Assembly (NCBI GenBank): GCA_027483425.1
Contig: JAIXUR010000250.1
Span: forward strand, 1-11,473
Direction: 5' to 3'
Origin: Cyanobacteriota bacterium
Lineage (GTDB): Bacteria; Cyanobacteriota; Cyanobacteriia; Phormidesmidales; Phormidesmidaceae
DNA length: 11,473 nt
Positions 5,988-11,473 of the stretch are shown piece by piece. Under the pieces are notes generated by a model. That model was not told the origin of the DNA. It ran no database searches and saw only the letters and a list, made by a program, of their open reading frames with translations. Every line of letters begins with the position of its first letter. Within the stretch, counting starts at the first letter, position 1. Both the position numbers and the translations under genes were made by a program.

Positions 5988-7883
5988 ATGACCAGCACCT
6001 CCACCCTTCCCATCGACGACACCCTTCGCCGCCCCGATAGCGACTGGCGGCTGTTTCTGCGCATGTGGCCCTACATCTACCAGCACCGCACCGCCCTGGT
6101 GCTGCCGCTCATGCTGCTGGTGCCCCTGTCCCTGGCCAACGCTCTCCAGCCAGTGCTGATCGGTCAAGCCATTTCCTTGATTCGCCAAGAACCGGTCATG
6201 GGGTTTTTGCAGGGGCGCACCCTCCAGGGGGGGCTCAATTTGCTGGTCGGCCTGCTGGTGATCACCGTCCTGATTCGACTGCTGCTGGATGGCTTCCAGA
6301 GTTACCAGGTGCAGGCGGTCGGGCAAAAAATTACCGCCGACATTCGCACCGACCTGTTTACCCACGTCACCGCCTTGGCCGTGCGCTTCTTTGACCGCAC
6401 CCCGGTGGGCAAACTCATTACCCGCATGACCAGCGACGTCGATGCCCTGGGGGATGTGTTCTCCACCGGGGCGGTGGGTATCATCACCGATGTGTTCTCG
6501 ATTTTAGTGCTGCTGGTGGTGATGTTTACCATGCAGTGGCAGCTGGCCCTGATGCTGTTGGCCCTGCTGGTGCCCGTGACCTGGTTGATTATTTACTTTC
6601 AGCAGCAGTTTCGCAAAGCCAACTACAAAGCCCGCGAGCATCTCTCTGAACTCAACGCCGCCCTCCAGGAAAACGTGGCGGGCATTAACGTGGTGCAGCT
6701 GTTTCGGCGCGAGCGCTACAACACCGAAATGTTTCGCTACACCAACCAAAAGTACATCACCGCCGTCGACAAAACCATCTTCTACGATTCCGCTGTATCC
6801 TCCACCCTGGAGTGGATTTCCCTGGTGGCAATCGGCGGCGTCCTCTGGCTGGGCGGTCTGCTGGTCATGCAGGAGGCGCTGACCTTTGGGACCCTGGCTA
6901 CGTTTATTTTGTTTGCCCAGCGGCTGTTTGACCCCCTGCGCCAGTTTGCCGACAAGTTCACCGCCATTCAGGCCGGGCTCACCGCCGTCGAGCGGATTAC
7001 CGACTTGTTTAACGTGCCGGTCGAAATTCGCGACCCAGAGAAACTCGACGGCGCAGGGAATATCAGCTTAGCTACCTCTCCCGTCACCCCTTCACCCTCC
7101 AACTCCCTCACCGCCCACTCACCCACTCACCCACTCTCCCACTCTCCTGCCCCCGCCTCCGAGATCCGCTTCGACCACGTCACCTTTGGCTACAAACCCA
7201 ACGAATACGTGCTCAAAGACCTCACCTTTACCCTTCGCCCCGGCGAAAAGGTGGCCCTGGTGGGGCCAACGGGGGCGGGCAAAAGTTCTATCATTCGACT
7301 GCTGTGCCGCCTGTACGACATCAATCACGGAGCGATCTTGCTGGATGGGGTGGATATTCGCGACCTGCCCCAGGCGGAGCTGCGGCGGCGGATGGCGGTC
7401 ATTTTGCAGGATGGTTTTTTGTTTGCTGGGGATGTGAAAAGCAACATCACCCTGGGGGAAGAGTATCCCCGAGAGGCGGTGGTGGAGGCGGCAAAAAAGA
7501 CCAACATTCATGGGCTGATTGAGCAGTTGCCCCAGGGCTATGACACTGAGCTACGGGAGCGGGGAACGAATCTCTCGGGCGGGCAGAAGCAGCTGTTGGC
7601 CTTTGCTCGGGCGGCCATTCGTGACCCAGGTATTTTGGTGCTGGATGAGGCCACCGCCAACCTCGATGTGGGCACTGAGGCGATGATCCAGGAAGCCCTG
7701 GAGCGGCTGCTGGAGGATCGGACGGCAATTATCATTGCCCACCGCCTGTCGACCATTCGCAATGTGGATCGCATTTTGGTGCTCAAGCAGGGTGAACTGG
7801 TGGAGCAGGGGAGCCACGAGCAGCTGCTGGCCCAGGAGGGGCTGTATTCGAGCCTGTACCGTTTGCAGCGGCTGGGGGCTTAG
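5988..7883 (+). CDS. ABC exporter half-transporter (fused membrane and ATPase domains)
   Basis: 631 residues. About 30-330 form the type IV exporter membrane domain with several hydrophobic helices (LVLPLMLLVPLSLANAL, LLVGLLVITVLIRLLL, ILVLLVVMFTM, LALMLLALLVPVTWLIIYF, WISLVAIGGVLWLGGLL). The ATPase domain runs from about 392: Walker A GPTGAGKSS with K432, Q-loop ILQDGFLFAG, signature LSGGQ (529-533), Walker B ILVLDEA (549-555) with E554, and H-loop H585. All catalytic positions are present, so it should work as a dimer in the MsbA/multidrug manner. The substrate is unknown. The joint between domains (358-391) is a Ser/Thr/Pro-rich, low-complexity insert encoded by an octamer tandem repeat (7116-7147), unlike the rest of the gene. 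The next gene begins six bases after the stop, so they share a transcript. Confidence 0.93.
   Translation: MTSTSTLPIDDTLRRPDSDWRLFLRMWPYIYQHRTALVLPLMLLVPLSLANALQPVLIGQAISLIRQEPVMGFLQGRTLQGGLNLLVGLLVITVLIRLLLDGFQSYQVQAVGQKITADIRTDLFTHVTALAVRFFDRTPVGKLITRMTSDVDALGDVFSTGAVGIITDVFSILVLLVVMFTMQWQLALMLLALLVPVTWLIIYFQQQFRKANYKAREHLSELNAALQENVAGINVVQLFRRERYNTEMFRYTNQKYITAVDKTIFYDSAVSSTLEWISLVAIGGVLWLGGLLVMQEALTFGTLATFILFAQRLFDPLRQFADKFTAIQAGLTAVERITDLFNVPVEIRDPEKLDGAGNISLATSPVTPSPSNSLTAHSPTHPLSHSPAPASEIRFDHVTFGYKPNEYVLKDLTFTLRPGEKVALVGPTGAGKSSIIRLLCRLYDINHGAILLDGVDIRDLPQAELRRRMAVILQDGFLFAGDVKSNITLGEEYPREAVVEAAKKTNIHGLIEQLPQGYDTELRERGTNLSGGQKQLLAFARAAIRDPGILVLDEATANLDVGTEAMIQEALERLLEDRTAIIIAHRLSTIRNVDRILVLKQGELVEQGSHEQLLAQEGLYSSLYRLQRLGA
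7116..7147 (+). repeat. Octamer tandem repeat (4 x 8 bp) inside the ABC exporter gene
   Basis: Two units of CACTCACC (7116-7131) and two of CACTCTCC (7132-7147) stand in tandem, in a C/T-rich, G-poor tract of about 90 bases. It encodes part of the linker between membrane and ATPase domains. Eight is not a multiple of three, so a change of one unit would shift the frame, and a change of three units would keep it. Confidence 0.85.
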
Positions 7884-7889
7884 GACCCG

Positions 7890-9974
7890 ATGGTAGAAAC
7901 GGCGGCTCAACCCGGCAGGATGGAACGCCCAGAAACTCCGCCCCCCAACGACGGGTTTTTGGTGTGCGGCTTGGGCAGCCTAGGTCAAAACTGTGTGGCC
8001 AATTTAAAGAGCTTTGGGGTGCCGGTGCACGCCATTAACAATGTCCTACCAGACCAATGGCAGGTGCCCCATCTGCAGGAGCAGATCGATCACCTGGAAA
8101 TTGGCGACTGCCGTTTGGCGGAGGTGCTGGAGAGGGCGGGCATTCGCCAGTGCCGAGCGGTGCTGCTCGTCACCCAGGATGAGCGGGTCAACCTGGAGGC
8201 CGCGCTGACGGCACGGGTTTTAAACCCCAGGGTACGTCTGGTCATGCGCTCGGACAAGCAGAACCTGAACGAGCTGATGGGGCAGCAGTTAAAAAATTTT
8301 GTGGCCTTTGAGCCCACTCAACTGGCCGCCCCGGCCTTTGCCCTGGGGGCCTTTGGGGAGGAACTGATTGGCTACTTTAGCCTGGATGACCACCGCTTTC
8401 AGGTGGTGAAGCAGCGGATAGAACCGGGGCATGCCTGGTGCGATCGCCGTCAGCTTCACGAACTCGATACCAGCCATCGCCGGGTGCTGTGCCACAACCC
8501 AGGGCTCGGCATGGCCAAGGCCTTTAGCCCCTCTAGCCTGTTTTACACCTGGCTACCCGACACGATGCTGCGGGCAGGCGATGAGGTGGTGGTGATCGAG
8601 AGCGATGCCCAACTGCGTGCGCTGACTAGTGAAGCGCCTAAGCCAACCCGGCGGGGGATGTTGAAAGTCATCAGACAAGGTGTCGCTCGCCTACGCAACT
8701 GGCCTGCGCTCAAGCAAGACCTGCTTAATTTTTGGCAGGCGGGTGCCGAGCAACAGCTGCGCCGGGTGGCCATTATCTGCGGAGTTACGGTCGTAGCCCT
8801 GTGTCTGATGGGCACCCTGCTCCTGTATATGAATTCTCCCGAAGACATTCCCCTGTTTCAGGCGTTTTTGTACACCTTCATTACCCTATTTGGGGGCTAC
8901 GGTGATGTCTTTGAGGCGCTGGCAGACTTCAATCACCCGCGTCTGCTCCAGATTTTTGGGATACTGCTGACCCTGACCGGGGCCGCCTTTGTGGGTGTGC
9001 TCTACGCCCTACTCACCGAAAAGCTGCTCACCGTGCGCTTTGAGTTCAGGGAGCGTCGCCCCCCGGTGCCCGAAAAAGACCATGTGGTGGTGATTTGGCT
9101 GGGACGGGTAGGCCGCCAGGTATTGACCACCCTGCAAGAGCTGGACCAGCCCGTGGTGGGGATTTCTCCCCACGACCTCGATAACGATGTGCTGCCCAAA
9201 ATTCCCCTCCTGACGGGGGATGTGAACGTGGCCCTGGGTAAAGCCCACCTGGACACCGCCAAAAGCGTGGTCGCCGTCAGCGAAGACGAAATTCAAAATC
9301 TGGAGGTGGGGCTCTTGGCCCACCGACTCAACCCCCACTGCCGCGCCATCATTCGCACCTACGACCAACAGTTTAACGATCGCGTCGCCAAGATCTTTCC
9401 CTTTGCCCAGGTGCTGTGCGCCTCGACGATTTCCGCAGAAGCCTTTGCCGGAGCTGCCTTTGGCGAGCACGTGATTGGCCTGTTTCGGCTCTACGGCCAA
9501 ACGGTGCTGGTCACCCAGTACCAGATCGAAGCTGGGGATACCCTCGATGGACTGCTGCTGTCGGATGTGACCTACGGCTATGGCGTTGTGCCCCTGTGGC
9601 ACCAACGCCAGCCCGAGGCCGGCAAGATGATGCCCTCCGAAGATATGCGCCTGCAGCCCGGCGATCGCCTGGTGGTGCTGGCCAGCATTGGCGGGTTACG
9701 CCGGGTTGAACAGCGCCAGATGGCCCCCCGCACCTGGCATCTTCACATCGAAAAAGCCCTCACCGCCGATGCCCTATTTGACGGTGCCGCCGAGATCGCC
9801 CGCATCTCGGGCTACCGTCTGGGGGATGCCCGCGAGTTTATGGCCCATCTGCCCGGCACCCTACCCCAGCCGCTACACCAGCACCAGGCCCTGCGCCTGG
9901 CCCGACTCCTTGGCCGGGCCCAGGTTAAGGCCCAGGTCATGGCGCCCCCAGACTCCAACCACAATTCCGCCTAG
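7890..9974 (+). CDS. Two-TM potassium-channel-like protein with RCK modules before and after the pore
   Basis: 694 residues. Order: an RCK/TrkA-N nucleotide-binding module with GLGSLG (27-32) and a TrkA-C-like part up to about 240; a basic linker; hydrophobic helix 293-313; a pore-loop-like segment with TLFGGYGD (332-339); helix 352-375; and a second RCK module from about 395 to 640. It is probably a membrane ion channel or transporter gated by ligand binding to cytoplasmic RCK domains. The pore keeps GYGD, but the usual Thr-Val before it is Phe-Gly. In the second module the first glycine of GxGxxG is Trp403 (WLGRVG, 403-408), so that site may not bind nucleotide. The start at 7890 is six bases after the exporter stop; an in-frame ATG at 7920, with GGCAGG just before it, is an alternative start 10 codons in. 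Ion selectivity is not proven. Confidence 0.85.
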   Translation: MVETAAQPGRMERPETPPPNDGFLVCGLGSLGQNCVANLKSFGVPVHAINNVLPDQWQVPHLQEQIDHLEIGDCRLAEVLERAGIRQCRAVLLVTQDERVNLEAALTARVLNPRVRLVMRSDKQNLNELMGQQLKNFVAFEPTQLAAPAFALGAFGEELIGYFSLDDHRFQVVKQRIEPGHAWCDRRQLHELDTSHRRVLCHNPGLGMAKAFSPSSLFYTWLPDTMLRAGDEVVVIESDAQLRALTSEAPKPTRRGMLKVIRQGVARLRNWPALKQDLLNFWQAGAEQQLRRVAIICGVTVVALCLMGTLLLYMNSPEDIPLFQAFLYTFITLFGGYGDVFEALADFNHPRLLQIFGILLTLTGAAFVGVLYALLTEKLLTVRFEFRERRPPVPEKDHVVVIWLGRVGRQVLTTLQELDQPVVGISPHDLDNDVLPKIPLLTGDVNVALGKAHLDTAKSVVAVSEDEIQNLEVGLLAHRLNPHCRAIIRTYDQQFNDRVAKIFPFAQVLCASTISAEAFAGAAFGEHVIGLFRLYGQTVLVTQYQIEAGDTLDGLLLSDVTYGYGVVPLWHQRQPEAGKMMPSEDMRLQPGDRLVVLASIGGLRRVEQRQMAPRTWHLHIEKALTADALFDGAAEIARISGYRLGDAREFMAHLPGTLPQPLHQHQALRLARLLGRAQVKAQVMAPPDSNHNSA

Positions 9975-10082
9975 CCCAATACATCAATGCTAAAGAAATA
10001 GATAGATCCCAAAGTTTTCATGCCGGGGCCGGGGCCTTTGCGATAGAGTTTGCCCAGGGATAGATGAATACAGGACTTGACT
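9975..10082. other. Intergenic gap before the protease gene
   Basis: 108 bases with no convincing terminator: GCCGGGGCCGGGGCC at about 10022-10036 is GC-rich but has no T-run after it. AGGA (10072-10075) is a fair RBS for the next gene. Confidence 0.5.
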
Positions 10083-11473
10083 ATGGCTAAGCAGGGCGGG
10101 GGAATGATGCAGAATCGAGGGCGATCGCCCATCCTGAAGGCCCTACTCTGGTTAGGCGGCGGTGTCGGCCTAGCCACCCTATCGCTACCCGTGCTGGCCC
10201 TGACCGAGTCGGTGGGTGCCGAGGGCATCGATGCCCTGCGCCTCCACCTGGCCCCCTACAACTTGACCGGCAACAAAATTGCCATTGGTCAGGTCGAAAT
10301 TGGTCGCCCCAGCCAGTTTGGCTTAGACAAGGTGGCCTCCGAAACCCTGCCGGTGGTGGTGCGTCGGGTGCTGTTGCTCGACGGTTGGGCCGTTGCCGAT
10401 GAGTATGTCGATGGCCACGCTGGCAATGTGGCCAGTGTCATGATTAGCCAAGATAAATTGAACATGGGGGTCGCCCCCGATGCCGTGCTGTACTCGGCGG
10501 CGGTGGGGCAGTTGGAAGGACGCAGCGCCCAGCCCGAAGAATGCCTCGCCTCCCAGGCGGTAGCACTCCAAAACGGCGGCGATGTGCGTGCCATTAACTT
10601 CAGCTTTGGCGAACCCCTGGTGCGCGACCCGCGACCCAACCCAGTCCTCGATGGCAACGCTCTCCTGACCCAGTGCATTGACTGGTCATCGCGGGTGCAC
10701 GGTGCTCTCTACGTGATCGCAGGCAACCAGGGGGGCGGTGGCATTCCCATTCCCACCGACAACTTTAACGGCCTCAACATCGCCTACTCCCGCGAGGTGG
10801 ATGGGGTGTTCACCAAGCTTGATTCCTCCAACCTGGGTAGCGAACCAGCGGTATCCCTACAGCGGGGAGCCGCCCCCGAAAGCAATGTTGGCCCCCGCCG
10901 CTCCATTACCCTGGTGGCCCCCGGCAGCGATATTGAGCTGATTGACCCCGATGGCCAGGTGAGCACCGCCAGCGGCACCAGCTTTGCCTCGCCCCACGTG
11001 GTGGGGACCATTGCCCTGCTACAGCAGCTGGTCGATCGCCAGTTTCGCAGCGGTGACGCCAACATGCCCCTGACGGGTCGCCAACCGATGGTCATGAAGG
11101 TCGTGCTGATGAACTCCGCCGATAAGATTCAAGACAGTGGCGATGGCCTGCGCCTGGGCATGACTCGCACCCTGGTTGACAGCAGCAATCAATCCTGGCT
11201 GGAGTCGGATGCCTACCGCGATCGCGCCATTCCCCTCAACAGTGACCTGGGCACGGGCCATCTGAATGCCTTCCGCGCCTACCAGCAGTTGGTACCCGGA
11301 GCCTTTGGCCCTGACCAAGCAATTCCTGCCATTGGTTGGAACTATACCACCGTGGCCCAGCCGGGCACCGACCAGGCCAGCCAAGACTACGTGTTTGAAG
11401 CGCCCCTCCAGGCCGGCAGCTTTTTGGCGGCGACCTTAGCCTGGGAGCGGGTGGTGGATCTGGTGGATGCCAA
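10083..11473 (+). CDS. Secreted subtilisin-like (S8) serine protease, 5' part
   Basis: The reading frame is open from the ATG at 10083 to the window end (463 codons plus two bases), so the C-terminus is missing. Residues 1-40 look like a signal peptide: basic n-region, hydrophobic LLWLGGGVGLATLSLPVLA, possible cut after VLA. The subtilase core follows: GHAGNVASV (H112, aligning with the histidine of HGTHVAG), AINFSFGE, VIAGNQGG with N215 of the oxyanion hole, and SGTSFASPHVVG with the nucleophile S300. The aspartate motif (usually IDTG) appears as QVEIG, with E72 in the Asp position. It should act outside the cytoplasm, in the periplasm or at the cell surface. The start is chosen because an in-frame TGA lies at 10065-10067 and AGGA is seven bases before the ATG. 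Beyond the core, about residues 400-463 continue into an unassigned region. Confidence 0.88.
   Translation, partial: MAKQGGGMMQNRGRSPILKALLWLGGGVGLATLSLPVLALTESVGAEGIDALRLHLAPYNLTGNKIAIGQVEIGRPSQFGLDKVASETLPVVVRRVLLLDGWAVADEYVDGHAGNVASVMISQDKLNMGVAPDAVLYSAAVGQLEGRSAQPEECLASQAVALQNGGDVRAINFSFGEPLVRDPRPNPVLDGNALLTQCIDWSSRVHGALYVIAGNQGGGGIPIPTDNFNGLNIAYSREVDGVFTKLDSSNLGSEPAVSLQRGAAPESNVGPRRSITLVAPGSDIELIDPDGQVSTASGTSFASPHVVGTIALLQQLVDRQFRSGDANMPLTGRQPMVMKVVLMNSADKIQDSGDGLRLGMTRTLVDSSNQSWLESDAYRDRAIPLNSDLGTGHLNAFRAYQQLVPGAFGPDQAIPAIGWNYTTVAQPGTDQASQDYVFEAPLQAGSFLAATLAWERVVDLVDA

Noticed and set aside
7116..7147. CRISPR-like array in the octamer tract
   Set aside because: The units are contiguous 8-mers without spacers, inside an open reading frame.

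Overview
The window looks like chromosome from a GC-rich cyanobacterium, probably a filamentous Leptolyngbya/Nodosilinea-type organism. The genus is a guess. The cyanobacterial assignment rests on at least nine copies of the HIP1 octamer GCGATCGC counted by eye, on a cyanobacterial-style fusion of a sugar nucleotidyltransferase with a phosphomannomutase-like domain, and on an SSB-like protein of a type I associate with cyanobacteria. No CRISPR array, tRNA, rRNA, phage gene or complete insertion sequence was found. Most of the window is chromosomal housekeeping and transport, with unusual details inside individual genes and between them.

Layout. Positions 1-121 are a G-rich non-coding stretch. 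Positions 122-999 (minus strand) hold a two-gene unit: a 60-residue membrane protein overlapping a SAM-dependent methyltransferase by four bases. Positions 1000-1408 are non-coding and contain a MITE-like repeat with a palindrome nested in it, a tentative promoter and a leader hairpin. Positions 1409-4383 (plus) hold the nucleotidyltransferase/phosphomannomutase-like fusion, overlapping an SSB-family gene by four bases. A 22-bp perfect-stem bidirectional terminator follows, shared with a convergent small ORF (4445-4630, minus). Positions 4631-4899 are non-coding and carry a second, shorter copy of the MITE-like repeat. Positions 4900-5832 (plus) encode a branched-chain aminotransferase. Positions 5988-9974 (plus) encode an ABC exporter and, six bases later, a two-TM potassium-channel-like protein with RCK modules on both sides of the pore. 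From 10083 to the window end (plus) is the 5' part of a secreted subtilisin-like protease.

How the genes relate. The two four-base stop/start overlaps imply translational coupling of membrane protein with methyltransferase and of the sugar-nucleotide fusion with the SSB-like protein. The exporter and the RCK channel are almost certainly one transcript and both sit in the membrane. Several proteins appear to be derived versions of known enzymes: the phosphomannomutase half has lost its recognisable catalytic serine and metal loops, the protease has Glu where subtilisins have Asp, and the channel has a non-standard selectivity filter. These alignments were made by eye from memory of the families and need profile searches to confirm.
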